Positions 28,374 to 38,556 are shown, counted from the stretch's first letter. The stretch: DNA of 64,000 nt from Wolbachia endosymbiont of Ctenocephalides felis wCfeT (GCF_012277295.1 NZ_CP051156.1:558001-622000), one strand, 5' to 3'. The notes: generated by a model from the letters alone, not told the origin. Made by a program: numbers and translations.

Positions 28374-30152
28374 ATGACAATCATTCTACTAGATACAAAA
28401 ACCATAAACCGTATAGCAGCAGGAGAAGTAATAGAGCGTCCAGCTAGTGTAGTGAAGGAATTAGTAGAAAACGCCATTGATGCAAAAAGTACAGAAATAG
28501 AGATAAAAATAGAAAGTGGTGGACGTAACCTTATTACTATAACAGATGATGGTAGTGGAATAGAGAAGGAGGATATAGAGCTTGCATTTATGCACCATGC
28601 AACTTCGAAACTTAGCGATAGTGAATTGATAGAGGTAAAGCACCTTGGCTTCAGGGGAGAAGCTTTACCATCAATTGCTGCAGTAAGTAGAATGAAGTTA
28701 TCATCCAAGACAAATGAAGGATGGTCCATTAATTACGAAGGTGGAGAAAAAATAGGGAAACTCACACCTTGCTCTTTATCAAGAGGTACACAAATTGAAG
28801 TACGGGATTTATTTTTTGCTACTCCAAATAGGTTAAAATTCCTCAAGACTGAGAGAGCGGAAACACAACATATAGTTGATATTGTAGAGAATTTGGCAAT
28901 GATTAATCCCAATATTGGGTTTACTCTTACTTCAGGTAATAAGAATCTTGTAAGATATACAAAGCAGAGTTCGTTATTTAGCAGATTATGTGAAATAGAA
29001 GAAAAATTCAAGGATAATTCGCTAGAAATTTGCGAAGAAGAAGATGGAATTAAACTTACCGGATATATCTGTAAACCGACCATTAATTGTGGCAAATCCA
29101 ATATGATCTACACGTTTGTAAACGACAGACCTGTTAAAGATAATCTACTTATTGGAGCAATTAGATATGCATATCACGATTTTACTCCAAGCAACAGATA
29201 TCCTTTTGCAGCACTGCATCTTGAAATACCCTATGATCAAGTAGACGTAAATGTGCACCCAAATAAATCGGAAGTAAGATTTCAAAATAAGAGGTTTATA
29301 TATGAAATAGTGACAAGAGGATTGATGAAAGCATTGTCGACTAGAATAGGCGCTTCGGATGCAATACAAGTAGCGGACACTAATATGCAGCATACTTTAC
29401 CTACATCTACAAGCTATGAGCATAATTCTAGCGTCAAGAGCTGGAATAACACTACTTTTAGAGAATTCATGGCTCCAGCATCTTCTTTTGAAGAATCCCC
29501 TACCCTATTTCCATTGCCTGATCAACAAACCGTAGTTCTAGAAAAAAAGGCGTTAGAGCAGATCGATTTGGTGGAAGAGCACCCACTGGGAGTTGTACGC
29601 TGCCAGGTTTATAATACTTATATTATTGCTGAAGCTAAAGACAAATTGATTATAGTTGATCAGCATGCAGCACATGAGAGATTGGTGTATGAATGCTTGA
29701 AACAAAAATCAAATATAAAGAGACAATCACTGCTTATCCCCGAGGTAGTTAAAGTTAAGGATCAGGCAGAAATGGAGATGATTGAAGCTTATAAGGACAA
29801 GTTATTTGAAATGGGTTTTTATATTGAAGTTAAGCCAGAAAACGAAGCAATAGTGAAAGAAATTCCTGCAATTTTAGGAACAGTCGATGTAAAAGAGATG
29901 CTGCTCAATATAGCTTATAGATTAACGGAAATAGAAGATACGCTTCCTATAGAAGACAAGGTAAATAAAATATTGGCAACCATTGCTTGTCACGGCTCAA
30001 TTAGAGCTGGTAGGCAAATGAAGTTAGAGGAAATGAACACATTACTGAGGCAAATGGAGAAAACACCATATTCAGGACAGTGCAACCATGGACGTCCTAC
30101 TTACGTAGAAGTGAAATTAAGTGAAATTGAGAAGTGGTTTGAAAGAAAGTGA
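28374..30152 (+). CDS. mutL: DNA mismatch repair protein MutL
   Basis: MutL couples mismatch recognition by MutS to strand incision. The 592-residue protein has the GHKL ATPase motifs: [25 protein letters not shown] and [12 protein letters not shown]-terminal dimerisation domain follows. The C-terminal domain has [12 protein letters not shown] starting at residue 429, which fits the DQHA(X)2E(X)4E metal site of endonuclease-type MutL, plus ACHGSIRAG and CNHGRP. It should therefore nick DNA itself, as expected where MutH is absent. It converges on tolB, with 20 bp between stop codons. Confidence 0.97.
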   Translation: MTIILLDTKTINRIAAGEVIERPASVVKELVENAIDAKSTEIEIKIESGGRNLITITDDGSGIEKEDIELAFMHHATSKLSDSELIEVKHLGFRGEALPSIAAVSRMKLSSKTNEGWSINYEGGEKIGKLTPCSLSRGTQIEVRDLFFATPNRLKFLKTERAETQHIVDIVENLAMINPNIGFTLTSGNKNLVRYTKQSSLFSRLCEIEEKFKDNSLEICEEEDGIKLTGYICKPTINCGKSNMIYTFVNDRPVKDNLLIGAIRYAYHDFTPSNRYPFAALHLEIPYDQVDVNVHPNKSEVRFQNKRFIYEIVTRGLMKALSTRIGASDAIQVADTNMQHTLPTSTSYEHNSSVKSWNNTTFREFMAPASSFEESPTLFPLPDQQTVVLEKKALEQIDLVEEHPLGVVRCQVYNTYIIAEAKDKLIIVDQHAAHERLVYECLKQKSNIKRQSLLIPEVVKVKDQAEMEMIEAYKDKLFEMGFYIEVKPENEAIVKEIPAILGTVDVKEMLLNIAYRLTEIEDTLPIEDKVNKILATIACHGSIRAGRQMKLEEMNTLLRQMEKTPYSGQCNHGRPTYVEVKLSEIEKWFERK

Positions 30153-30172
30153 CTTATCTACGGTTTGTCTCA

Positions 30173-31414
30173 TTAAAAAGACCAATCTGGCAGATACGCG
30201 TTAGTAGGAGTGGGTACAATTTTTTGATTTTTCTTTGCTAGGTCTACTAAATATAGTTTAGAATTATTGGATGATTCTGTTTTGGTAAAAATGATTTCTC
30301 TGCCATTTGGTAACCATGCTGGAGATTCAATTTTATGCCCTTCTGAAAGCAAGCGTTCTTCTTTGCCATCTGGCTTCATTACCCCTATATAAAATTTTCC
30401 TGATTGAATCTTTGTAAAAGCTATAAGGTCACCTCTTGGCGACCAAACCGGTGTTGCATATCTTCCTTTTCCAAAGCTAATTCTTTTAAGTTTTTTATTA
30501 GTAAGATCAATAATGTACAGTTGCTGGTTTCCACTCATATCAGAGCTAAAAACCATATATTTTTGATCCGGAGAAAGAGAAGGAGAAGTGCTAATAGCCG
30601 AGTTTGTGGTAATTTTTTTCGTGCGCTTGCTGTTTAAGTCCAAGGATAATATATTTGTTTTGCCATCAGATGAGTGAGAAATCAAAAGCGATTTACCATC
30701 GGGAGAGAACCTTGGAGCAGAAATCACTCCTTCAAATACGCTAATTATTGACTCGGTGTTGTATTTTAAACTTTTTGATATTATGTAACTCTTGCCATCC
30801 AAATATGATATGTAAACTATGCTTTTTCCGTCTGGTGAAAATCTAGGCGTTGATACAAATTTATCTCCATTTGTTAAATATTTTATATCACTTCCATCTT
30901 GATTCATAACAGCAATTTTACGTATTGACTTGTGGTCGCTGTCTTTTTCTTCAGCAATGTAGGCAATTTTCGTACTAAAATGCCCTTTTTCACCAAGCAA
31001 TCTATCATGTATGGCATCTGAAATAAGATGAGCAATTCTTCTCCAGTCCTTTTTTGGAAAAATTATTGATTTGTTAAGTAATTCTCTTTTTGTAAAGTTA
31101 TCAAGCAATCGCAATGATAGATCCAATGTATTACTTGATATTTCATTGACACTCACTGTGACTAGCGTATCGCTTTTTTGAGATTGAAAATCAGCACGTT
31201 TTACATTCAATAAACCACAATTAGACAAGTTTGTTTCAATTACGTTTGTAATGCTGTCACTTAACTCACTTTCAAGCTCTGTATTACACGCACACCTGGA
31301 TACAGCAAGACTGACCTTACTAACACTGTTTTTCTTTATGTCAACGTATAAAGCAGCCTGTGTAAAATAAGGCACAAATATAATAAGCAGTACCAGTTGA
31401 GTCAGAAGCTTCAT
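30173..31414 (-). CDS. tolB: Tol-Pal system beta-propeller protein TolB
   Basis: TolB is a periplasmic protein of the Tol-Pal complex that links the inner membrane to Pal and the outer membrane during division. The 413-residue product has a signal peptide (cleavage likely after FTQA, about residue 20), a small N-terminal alpha/beta domain (to about 150) and a six-blade propeller with repeated RFSPDGKSI-type strands. Its start lies five bases after the RNase J stop, so the two are cotranscribed. Its partner Pal is encoded at 52.4 kb rather than next door. Confidence 0.96.
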   Translation of the reverse strand: MKLLTQLVLLIIFVPYFTQAALYVDIKKNSVSKVSLAVSRCACNTELESELSDSITNVIETNLSNCGLLNVKRADFQSQKSDTLVTVSVNEISSNTLDLSLRLLDNFTKRELLNKSIIFPKKDWRRIAHLISDAIHDRLLGEKGHFSTKIAYIAEEKDSDHKSIRKIAVMNQDGSDIKYLTNGDKFVSTPRFSPDGKSIVYISYLDGKSYIISKSLKYNTESIISVFEGVISAPRFSPDGKSLLISHSSDGKTNILSLDLNSKRTKKITTNSAISTSPSLSPDQKYMVFSSDMSGNQQLYIIDLTNKKLKRISFGKGRYATPVWSPRGDLIAFTKIQSGKFYIGVMKPDGKEERLLSEGHKIESPAWLPNGREIIFTKTESSNNSKLYLVDLAKKNQKIVPTPTNAYLPDWSF

Positions 31415-31419
31415 TCATT

Positions 31420-33054
31420 CTATACCTGTTCTATTTGGATTTCTATTATAGGCCTTTTTAGTAAATATTCCTTTAAAATACTAAATACTAAATTTTCAAT
31501 CCTATTTCTAATTTTCTTTATCGGTTGTAAGCCAAACGCTGATTCAACTGTTTTAATAATCTCTTGTATAATAATCGCGTCCTCTACTGGCTCAAAAACA
31601 CCAGGGGCAAACACTCTCGGTTTAGCAAGCAGTCTATTTTTATTATTTACAATTGCTGTTATCATGATAGCTCCGGCATCTCTCATTCTCTTACGCATCT
31701 TTATTATGCTGCTTTCTGGATGCCTAAATAACGCACCATCAATACCAAAGTAACCGACGTTAATTGAATCAACTCTTTCCCCATTTTCCAAGTTAATAGC
31801 ATCACCTGGCGCAATCATTATTGCCTTTGTCACTCCACACTCTTTAGCGAATTTTACATGTGCATGCGTGTGAATATATTCACCGTGAACTGGAATGGAC
31901 ATTTTCGGTTTTGTTAAAGCATACATTTCCTTTAGCTCCGCCCTCGTTGGATGTCCAGAAGCATGCACATGATCTGTTTTTTCAGTAACAACTTCAACTC
32001 CCATTTTAATAAAGGAATTGAGCATACCATGTGCACGAGTTTCATTTCCAGGAATAATCTTTGATGAAAAAATCATAGTATCGCCCTGCTGCATTTTGAA
32101 CAGCTGATGGCTTTTATTAGCAAGTCTTGCAGTTGCAGCCATTGGTTCTCCTTGACAGCCAGTGCAGATGAGCAAAAGCCTATCTCTTGGCAAACCTTCC
32201 ACGTCTCTTGCTTCGCAAAATTCAACAGAATCGGTTAGGTATCCGCTATCTCGCGCAACTTTTACAATTCTCCATAAAGATCTGCCAAGCAGAACTACTT
32301 TTCTATTTAATGCTTTTGCAGCTTGGCTTATTGTTTCAATTCGTGCAACATTTGAAGCAAATAATGATACAGCAACTAACTTTTTAGACCGCTTTATTAT
32401 ATTATAAAGATTATTATATATATCACCTTCTGACTCAGGATTGTGTCTACTTAATATGTTTGTTGAGTCGCAGATCGCTGCAAGTAAATCGCCCTTATCA
32501 CCAATTTCTTTTAAACGATTCATATTAGTAGTTAACCCCACAACAGGTTTTGGATCAAATTTCCAATCGCCAGTATGGAGAGCACTACCTACACCAGTGC
32601 TAATTAATATTGAATTCGTTTCTGGAATTGAGTGAGTAATGTTTATAAATTCAATAGTAAATGGATCTAAATTTAAGCTGCCATTTATACCTACCTCTTT
32701 TATAGGCACTTTGCCTTCCAGTCGAAATTCTTTTAGCTTTTCCTTAACAAAATTAACCGTAAATTTTGTTGTATATATGGGGCATTGTAGCTCTTCCCAC
32801 AGATGTGGAATTGCACCACAGTGATCTTCATGCGCATGTGTAATTATTATTCCCAACAGATCTTGCCTTCTTTGAGCGATAAAACTTATATCAGCAACCA
32901 ACAACTCAACGCCCGGCATAGTTTCGTCTGCAAAGCCAATACCAAGGTCGATCATAATCCACTTGCCTTGGTAGTGATACAGGCTAATGTTCATCCCAAT
33001 TCTTCCAACTCCTCCAAGTGGGAGAAATAAAAATTCATTTTTGTTTATATTCAT
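31420..33054 (-). CDS. rnj: Ribonuclease J (metallo-beta-lactamase / beta-CASP RNase)
   Basis: The 544-residue enzyme has the zinc motif HAHEDH at residues 73-78, the beta-CASP domain (SLFASNVARIET region), a catalytic-loop His in VHASGHPTRAEL, and the VHGEYIHTHAH segment. RNase J acts as a 5'-3' exonuclease and endonuclease in mRNA decay and RNA maturation in the cytosol. The length matches bacterial RNase J. It is the first gene of a two-gene unit with tolB. Confidence 0.95.
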   Translation of the reverse strand: MNINKNEFLFLPLGGVGRIGMNISLYHYQGKWIMIDLGIGFADETMPGVELLVADISFIAQRRQDLLGIIITHAHEDHCGAIPHLWEELQCPIYTTKFTVNFVKEKLKEFRLEGKVPIKEVGINGSLNLDPFTIEFINITHSIPETNSILISTGVGSALHTGDWKFDPKPVVGLTTNMNRLKEIGDKGDLLAAICDSTNILSRHNPESEGDIYNNLYNIIKRSKKLVAVSLFASNVARIETISQAAKALNRKVVLLGRSLWRIVKVARDSGYLTDSVEFCEARDVEGLPRDRLLLICTGCQGEPMAATARLANKSHQLFKMQQGDTMIFSSKIIPGNETRAHGMLNSFIKMGVEVVTEKTDHVHASGHPTRAELKEMYALTKPKMSIPVHGEYIHTHAHVKFAKECGVTKAIMIAPGDAINLENGERVDSINVGYFGIDGALFRHPESSIIKMRKRMRDAGAIMITAIVNNKNRLLAKPRVFAPGVFEPVEDAIIIQEIIKTVESAFGLQPIKKIRNRIENLVFSILKEYLLKRPIIEIQIEQV

Positions 33055-33158
33055 TAATTTTAAATTATTAAAACTTCAGAATAGCAAAATTTCGGCTTTT
33101 AATAAAGGAGTTTCAATTAAGGAAAATAAGCTTTAGGTTAAAATTCCATACTTATCTA

Positions 33159-33932
33159 CTAAAAAAGAACTCGTAATTCTTGTTGCAAGTCATGTTGTTC
33201 AACAGCAAGATTTTCTAATCTCGTTGTGGGAACAGTATAGTTGCCCCAAACTCTTCTTACTGTTGAAGAAATGGTTGAAGAAATAAATGACATTGGAGAA
33301 TTATTAAACCCAGGATAAGATGTAAAAGATTCAACAATTATTCTTGTTATGCCAGGTAGATTTATTATTCTTCGCCCACAAATTACAGATATATCTCCGA
33401 ATATTATTATTTTGATAAAATCCACTAAGCTCATTTCATTTGGTCTTGCAGTTTCAGATGTATTGATATGAGAATAATATGAAAGCCAAAACCAACCGGC
33501 CATCTTTACTATCCGCGTATAACGATGATCTCTAAGCATGTTAAGAATAGTAAGACAGTCCTTAACCATTTCCGTTATAGTTCTTCTTCTCACTGTTCTT
33601 TCTTCCAAAGAGGCAGAGCTCAACTCCTGTGAAACTTTTCCCCCAGCACGTTCCATAGCTTCTTTTATTTTTTTTAGTGCTGATGTTTTTCTTCTCTCGA
33701 TATTACTATTACCACTATAAACATCAGCTACTACTTGACGCAAGATTGTATAGTTTAACATTAAAAAGTTATAATGTTCTACTGGATCATTAATATGATC
33801 CCTTAGCCTCTTGATAATCTTAAGTATTTTTTTCTCTTTTCTATTTATTGCACCCTCATCTTGAGCTACAGGTATGTCAGCAAGCGCTGCAACCAGCTTA
33901 GTCTGCAACTTCTTTACTTTTCTTTCGTTCAT
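33159..33932 (-). CDS. Unrecognised protein, small paralogue family member 1
   Basis: This is a 257-residue protein of unknown family. It starts MNERKVKKLQTKL and ends NLAVEQHDLQQELRVLF. The start (MNE-KV-KLQ) and the end (-V-VEQ[HY]-L-QQLR--[LF]) are shared with the gene at 33998-34645 and partly with that at 34745-34996. The centre holds a KTSALKKIKEAMERAGG segment that also matches the neighbour (KSTLIKIEEAIKDAGG), then one or two hydrophobic stretches. There is no signal peptide. The three genes look like a tandem duplication series on the minus strand. Confidence 0.75.
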   Translation of the reverse strand: MNERKVKKLQTKLVAALADIPVAQDEGAINRKEKKILKIIKRLRDHINDPVEHYNFLMLNYTILRQVVADVYSGNSNIERRKTSALKKIKEAMERAGGKVSQELSSASLEERTVRRRTITEMVKDCLTILNMLRDHRYTRIVKMAGWFWLSYYSHINTSETARPNEMSLVDFIKIIIFGDISVICGRRIINLPGITRIIVESFTSYPGFNNSPMSFISSTISSTVRRVWGNYTVPTTRLENLAVEQHDLQQELRVLF

Positions 33933-33997
33933 AATTCACCCTCTATATATTGCTTTACATAATATATTTACTATGATCTTTTAGTCAATAGGAAGAA

Positions 33998-34645
33998 CTA
34001 AAGAAAAATGCGTAACTGTTGTGGTAAGCTATATTGTTCAACATCAACATTTTCTATGCTTGTAAGAACACGATTTACTTTAGCGTTTAAGTACTCCCAT
34101 GCCACGTACCCCGCGGATGCTAATTCCTTTTTACCTTGCTCTAAATCCGCTACACTTGCTTCATTTCGCCAAAAAATTTCAGTCCTTATTAAATAAAAAA
34201 TGTATGCAATTGCTCCATTTTGCGAAAAAATTTCAGGCTTGATTAGATAAGAAGTGTGTGCAAGCTGAAGGAAAGTAACTACCCTTGCTTGCGTAAAAAA
34301 ATTAAAAAATCTTCTAAATAAACTAGGTTTTAATTCTTCTTCTTGTTCTAACTCGAGTAATGTTCCTCCGGCATCCTTAATAGCTTCTTCTATTTTTATT
34401 AATGTTGATTTTTTGCTTCTTGTTAGATTGCTATTATTATCATTCTTCACAACATGCTCGTGGCATATAATTGTGATATCTAAAAAACCAAATAAGGAAT
34501 CACCAGCATGACCTGCCAATTCACTGATAATCTTAAGTGCTTTTTCTTCTTCTATATCTACTGCACTTTCTTCTTTAAGTTTGGGTATTTTACGGACCAC
34601 ACAAACTGGCTGACTCTGTAATTTCCCCACTTTTTCTTCATTCAT
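33998..34645 (-). CDS. Unrecognised protein, small paralogue family member 2
   Basis: This 215-residue paralogue of the adjacent 33159-33932 gene shares the MNEEKVGKLQ start, a KALKIISEL segment (KILKIIKRL in the neighbour), KSTLIKIEEAIKDAGG, and the VDVEQYSLPQQLRIFL end. Its middle differs: a FRRFFNFFTQARVVTFLQLA segment and two near-repeats, YLIKPEIFSQNGAIAY and YLIRTEIFWRNEASVA. That pair suggests an internal duplication of about 20 residues. Function is unknown. Confidence 0.75.
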   Translation of the reverse strand: MNEEKVGKLQSQPVCVVRKIPKLKEESAVDIEEEKALKIISELAGHAGDSLFGFLDITIICHEHVVKNDNNSNLTRSKKSTLIKIEEAIKDAGGTLLELEQEEELKPSLFRRFFNFFTQARVVTFLQLAHTSYLIKPEIFSQNGAIAYIFYLIRTEIFWRNEASVADLEQGKKELASAGYVAWEYLNAKVNRVLTSIENVDVEQYSLPQQLRIFL

Positions 34646-34714
34646 AATTAACCCTCTCTACATTATTTTACATAATGTATTTTATTATGATTTCCAAGTC
34701 AAAGAAAAAAGAAG

Positions 34715-34733
34715 CCAGCGCATTGCACGCTGG
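34715..34733 (-). terminator. Rho-independent terminator
   Basis: Read on the minus strand, a 6-bp CCAGCG/CGCTGG stem with a 7-base loop is followed by CTTCTTTTTTCTTT. It lies 12-30 bp after the stop of the 34745-34996 gene, whose terminator it should be. Confidence 0.65.
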
Positions 34734-34744
34734 GGGTGGGAGAA

Positions 34745-34996
34745 TTACATTTCTCTATTTTGCTCTTCTTGTGGGCTGTGCTGTTCAGTAGTAACACCTA
34801 CTAGGTTGGAAGCGGAAACATCTTCACCAGACGTCTTTTTTTCTTCCTTTTTACCAAACAATGCATCCAATCTTTTGTCAAGACCCTTTTTAATTTCTGG
34901 ATCAATTGCGTCTTTAGCTTCTTGTCCATTTACTCCTCCAAACTTGAATGCTTCGTCAAATTCTTTTTGTAAATTTTTCAACTCTTCTTTATTCAT
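34745..34996 (-). CDS. Unrecognised 83-residue protein, small paralogue family member 3
   Basis: This is a short, acidic, soluble protein starting MNKEELKNLQKEF and ending VTTEQHSPQEEQNREM. These ends resemble those of the two larger neighbours (MNE-KV-KLQ and VxxEQ[HY]), but the core between them is missing or unrelated (GKKEEKKTSGED). A ribosome site (TAGGAG) precedes the ATG and a terminator follows, so it is probably expressed on its own. Function is unknown. Confidence 0.7.
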   Translation of the reverse strand: MNKEELKNLQKEFDEAFKFGGVNGQEAKDAIDPEIKKGLDKRLDALFGKKEEKKTSGEDVSASNLVGVTTEQHSPQEEQNREM

Positions 34997-35122
34997 AATT
35001 AACTCCTATATAATTTAATTAATTAAATTATATAGTATAATACTTAAAGAAATACGTAAATAGAAAATAAAGTGAAATATCATGCAACATCCTCTATAAT
35101 TAAACTTTTAAAGTAAGAAGAG

Positions 35123-36094
35123 ATGACAATCCGTGTAGGAATTAATGGCCTAGGAAGAATCGGCAGAAGTGTGCTGCGAGCTATTTTTGAGGTAGAAAAA
35201 TACCGCGAACAAATAGAAGTTGTGGCGGTGAATGGGTCGCTCAGCGCTGAGCAGCATGCGCATCTGATAAAGTATGACTCTGTTCATGGCAAATTTAATG
35301 GCGATATTGATTTCAGTGAGTCTGAAAATTGGATTTCCATAAACGGAAAAAAATTCTCTTTATATAGAGAGCGAAGCCCTGAAAATATTCCCTGGAATGT
35401 TGATGTAGTGCTTGAATGTACCGGTGCATTTAACAAGCGCGAAGGGGCGATTAGGCACAAAGCAGAGAGAATCATTGTTTCTGCCCCGGTGCCAGATGCT
35501 GATGTGACTATAGTTTATGGTGTAAACGATGAGATGCTAAAAAAAGAGCATAAGGTGATATCAGCAAGTTCTTGCACTACAAACTGCCTTGCTCCGATTG
35601 TAAAGGTTCTGCATTCAAATTTTGGCATTCAAAGTGGTTTTATGACTACCATACATGCCTACACGAATGATCAAAATATTCTTGACGGTAATCATAAGGA
35701 TTTGTGTCGAGCAAGGGCTTGTGGGCTTTCCATGGTGCCAACCACAACTGGAGCGGCAAAAACGATTGGTTCTATTATTCAGGAATTAAAAGGAAAATTG
35801 AGTGGCACTGCAATTCGTGTTCCAGTTGCCAATGTTTCCATGGTTGATTTTAAATTTACGACTGATAAAAAAGCAACGGCTGAGGAAATAAATGAAGTAT
35901 TTAAAAAATCAGTGAGTAGTGTACTTTCCATATGCACAGAGCCCTTAGTATCAATTGATTTTGTGCATAACCCTTATAGTGCAATCGTAGATTTATCAGG
36001 CACTTATGTCACTGGCAATATATATAGAGTTGCAGCTTGGTATGATAACGAGTGGGCTTTTTCGCTAAGGATGCTTGATATAGTGCTATCATGA
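35123..36094 (+). CDS. gap: Glyceraldehyde-3-phosphate dehydrogenase
   Basis: This is a type I GAPDH of 323 residues that interconverts glyceraldehyde-3-phosphate and 1,3-bisphosphoglycerate with NAD(P). The Rossmann motif GINGLGRIGR is at 7-16, the catalytic Cys is at 151 in ASSCTTNCLAP, and AWYDNEWAFS lies near the end. In bacteria with limited glycolysis the enzyme mainly serves gluconeogenesis. An AAGAAGAG ribosome site precedes the ATG. The stop overlaps the tatC start as ATGA, so the two genes are translationally coupled. Confidence 0.96.
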   Translation: MTIRVGINGLGRIGRSVLRAIFEVEKYREQIEVVAVNGSLSAEQHAHLIKYDSVHGKFNGDIDFSESENWISINGKKFSLYRERSPENIPWNVDVVLECTGAFNKREGAIRHKAERIIVSAPVPDADVTIVYGVNDEMLKKEHKVISASSCTTNCLAPIVKVLHSNFGIQSGFMTTIHAYTNDQNILDGNHKDLCRARACGLSMVPTTTGAAKTIGSIIQELKGKLSGTAIRVPVANVSMVDFKFTTDKKATAEEINEVFKKSVSSVLSICTEPLVSIDFVHNPYSAIVDLSGTYVTGNIYRVAAWYDNEWAFSLRMLDIVLS

Positions 36095-36837
36095 ACGAGA
36101 AATACGCTAGCTTTTATGAGCATTTTGCAGAACTAAGAAAGAGGGTTATAATATGTGTTCTATGCTTTTTTGTTGTCTTTAGTTTTTGTTACTATTTTAA
36201 GGAAAATATTTACCGTTTTCTACTAGCACCTTTAATAGAAGTCACGAAAGGCAGCAACGACTTCTCTTTAATCTATACAGGTCTAACAGAAGCGTTTTTT
36301 GTATATCTTAGAGTTGCAATAATGAGTGCAATTTTATTCTCTTTTCCAGTGTTTGCATGGCAATTTTATATGTTTTTAGCCCCTGGATTATACAAAAATG
36401 AAAAAGCAGTGCTTCTACCATACTTAATTGCAACTCCAGTTTTATTTGTAACCGGAGCTACTGTAGTCTACTACTACATATTCCCTATGGCATGGAGATT
36501 TTTCATCACTTTTGAACATAGCGGTAAATCTTTTGGTATACCGATAGAATTCATGCCGTCAGTCAGTGAATATTTAGACCTTGTGCTACAGTTCATGTTT
36601 GCATTTGGCACTGCATTCCAAATTCCAGTTATGCTGACTCTTATGGTAAGAGTAGGACTGCTAACTACAAAAAGCCTGTCAAACAAACGCAGGATCGCCG
36701 TAGTAATAATTTTCATCCTTGCTGCGATTTTAACTCCACCTGATGTTCTAAGCCAAGTGGGGCTAGCAATACCAATGCTAGTCCTATACGAGCTATCCAT
36801 CCTTATATGCAGATATATTGAAAAGAAGAGGCCTTAG
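36091..36837 (+). CDS. tatC: Twin-arginine translocase subunit TatC
   Basis: TatC is the inner-membrane receptor for twin-arginine signal peptides of folded export substrates. The 248-residue protein has the conserved N-terminal HFAELRKRVI motif, six hydrophobic spans, the first-periplasmic-loop FF-YLRVA segment, and the AAILTPPDVLSQ region between late spans. Its ATG overlaps the gap stop codon (ATGA). About 20 bp after its stop the IS66 nest begins, so the gene itself is intact. Confidence 0.96.
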   Translation: MNEKYASFYEHFAELRKRVIICVLCFFVVFSFCYYFKENIYRFLLAPLIEVTKGSNDFSLIYTGLTEAFFVYLRVAIMSAILFSFPVFAWQFYMFLAPGLYKNEKAVLLPYLIATPVLFVTGATVVYYYIFPMAWRFFITFEHSGKSFGIPIEFMPSVSEYLDLVLQFMFAFGTAFQIPVMLTLMVRVGLLTTKSLSNKRRIAVVIIFILAAILTPPDVLSQVGLAIPMLVLYELSILICRYIEKKRP

Positions 36838-36857
36838 GTTATGCCACTTTTTCTCTA

Positions 36858-36951
36858 GTATCCATTCAGGTGTATGGCTTAAGAAGCAATAGCCAGTAGG
36901 TTTTGAAAAGGATTTAACTTCTTTTGTCTCCAAGTCAAGTACAATGAAATT
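36858..36951 (-). mobile_element. IS66-family element, outer copy, 3'-end part
   Basis: This is the 3' terminal 94 bp of a minus-strand IS66, beginning with GTATCCATTCAGGTGTATGG. It is interrupted by copy 4. The last 8 bp (ATGAAATT) are repeated at 38413-38420 as the target duplication of copy 4. The element resumes at 38413. Confidence 0.92.
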
Positions 36952-38412
36952 GTATCCATTCAGCCGGGCGGTAAAATAAAGAGTAGACAAGGAATGCTAA
37001 AAAGGTAGACTAGAGTGGCTGTGAGGTAATATGGTTGATCTTTTAGAATTTTGCGAAAGTTTAAGCAGACTATAGAAAAGTTAGAAACAAAAATAGAAGA
37101 GCTTAAAGCAGAAAATAAAGCGCTAAGGATCGAAAACGCTGAGTTAAAAGAAAGGCTTGGCTTAAATTCAAAAAATTCATCTATACCAAGCTCCAAAGAA
37201 TTATATAAGATGAGGGAAAATAAGCCAAAAAGTGACAGGAAAGTAGGAGCACAGGTTGGACATAAAGGCAGTTACCGCCCTAAAATGGAGGCAGATGAGA
37301 TGGTAAAAATAGAACTGCCCAATACGTGTGAGTGCGGAGGAGAAATTGCGGTATCAAAAGATCCGTATACTCATCAAAAGGTCGATTTGCCGGAAATCAA
37401 GCCGTATGTAGTTGAATATTAACTAGAGCATGGACGTTGCAAAAGATGTGGAAAAAGAAAAAGTAGCAAGCTACAAGAAGGAGTAACTGCGGACACATTT
37501 GGTCCAAGAGTTAAGTCAGTAATTACAGCATTAAGTGGATTTTACAAGAATTCGAAAAAAGAAGTGGCAAATATTATAAAGGACATTTTCAACCTGGATA
37601 TCAGCGTCGGTAGTGTATCAAATAGCGAGGCTAGAGTGGCAGAAAAATGCCAAGAAGCATATGAGCAAATTGAGGAAGAGGTAAGCAAGAGCAAAATTTT
37701 ACATATCGATGAAACTAGCCATTACAACAAAGGTAAACAGGGCTGGTGCTGGATGTTTGCGAGCAAAATAGGAAGTGTGATCAAATTGACAGAGTCAAGA
37801 GGGATGAAAGTCCTGGAAAATAGTAAATTTGGAAAGAATAACAACCTAGTAGTGACCGACAGATATGCAGCTTACAACTACTTTTCCAGCAAGAAAAGGC
37901 AGGTCTGTTGGGCACATTTAGCAAGAGATTTTGAAAGGTTGTCTCATAGTTGGAATAGCGAAGTGAAAGTTTTGGGGTATTATTTAAGGAATGTTGCTAC
38001 TGAATTATTTGCATTGAAAAAAGCTCTGTTAAAGGATGAAATAGACACATTAAGGTTCATAAGAAGAGCAAGAAAATTACGCAAGCGAACGAGATATTAC
38101 TTAAAGAATATATCAAATTTACCTGAGGCAATTGGAGCGTCTCGAGTAGCAAAAAATATCATGAAATCGGATCTGATGATGTGGAAATTTTTGGATGATC
38201 CAGAAAATATTCCACTGACAAACAACTATGCTGAGCGACAGATTCGGCATTACGTTGTTTACCGAAAAGTTTCATATTTTACACAATCGAAACGGGGAAA
38301 TATGTTTCTTGAGAGGATAATTTCATTGTACTTGACTTGGAGGCAAAAGAAGTTAAATCCTTTTCAAAACCTACTGGCTATTGCTTCTTAAGCCATACAC
38401 CTGAATGGATAC
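36952..38412 (+). mobile_element. IS66-family element, copy 4, nested in another IS66
   Basis: This is a complete 1461-bp copy flanked by perfect 8-bp direct repeats ATGAAATT (36944-36951 and 38413-38420). It sits inside the 3' part of an opposite-orientation IS66. It is the one copy with a clear target duplication, and so it fixes the element boundaries as GTATCCATTCAG...CTGAATGGATAC. Confidence 0.97.
37051..38391 (+). pseudogene. IS66 transposase pseudogene (copy 4)
   Basis: The frame is the same as in copy 3 except for a CAA-to-TAA change at 37420-37422, right after KPYVVEY. The downstream part, from 37564, still encodes the intact catalytic domain (HIDETSHY, VVTDRYAAY, NNYAERQIR). The nonsense codon removes the zinc region and catalytic domain from any full product. 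Confidence 0.93.
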
Positions 38413-38517
38413 ATGAAATTATCCTCTCAAGAAACATATTTCCCCGTTTCGATTGTGTAAAATATGAAACTTTTCGGTAAACAACGTAATGCCGAATCTG
38501 TCGCTCAGCATAGTTGT
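38413..38517 (-). mobile_element. IS66-family element, outer copy, continuation after copy 4
   Basis: This continues the 3' coding end of the outer minus-strand IS66 (the ERQIRHYVVYRKVSYFTQS region). It ends abruptly at CATAGTTGT and is followed directly by a plus-oriented IS66 5' end. The other 1.25 kb of the outer copy has been lost. Confidence 0.9.
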
Positions 38518-38541
38518 GTATCCATTCAGCTGGGCGGTAAA
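38518..38541 (+). mobile_element. IS66-family 5'-end remnant, 24 bp
   Basis: GTATCCATTCAGCTGGGCGG and four more bases match the IS66 5' terminus with one change (CTGGG for CCGGG), in the opposite orientation to the outer copy it abuts. It is the leftover of a further insertion or of a recombination between inverted copies. Confidence 0.8.
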
Positions 38542-38556
38542 CTTTGCTCACAGAGT

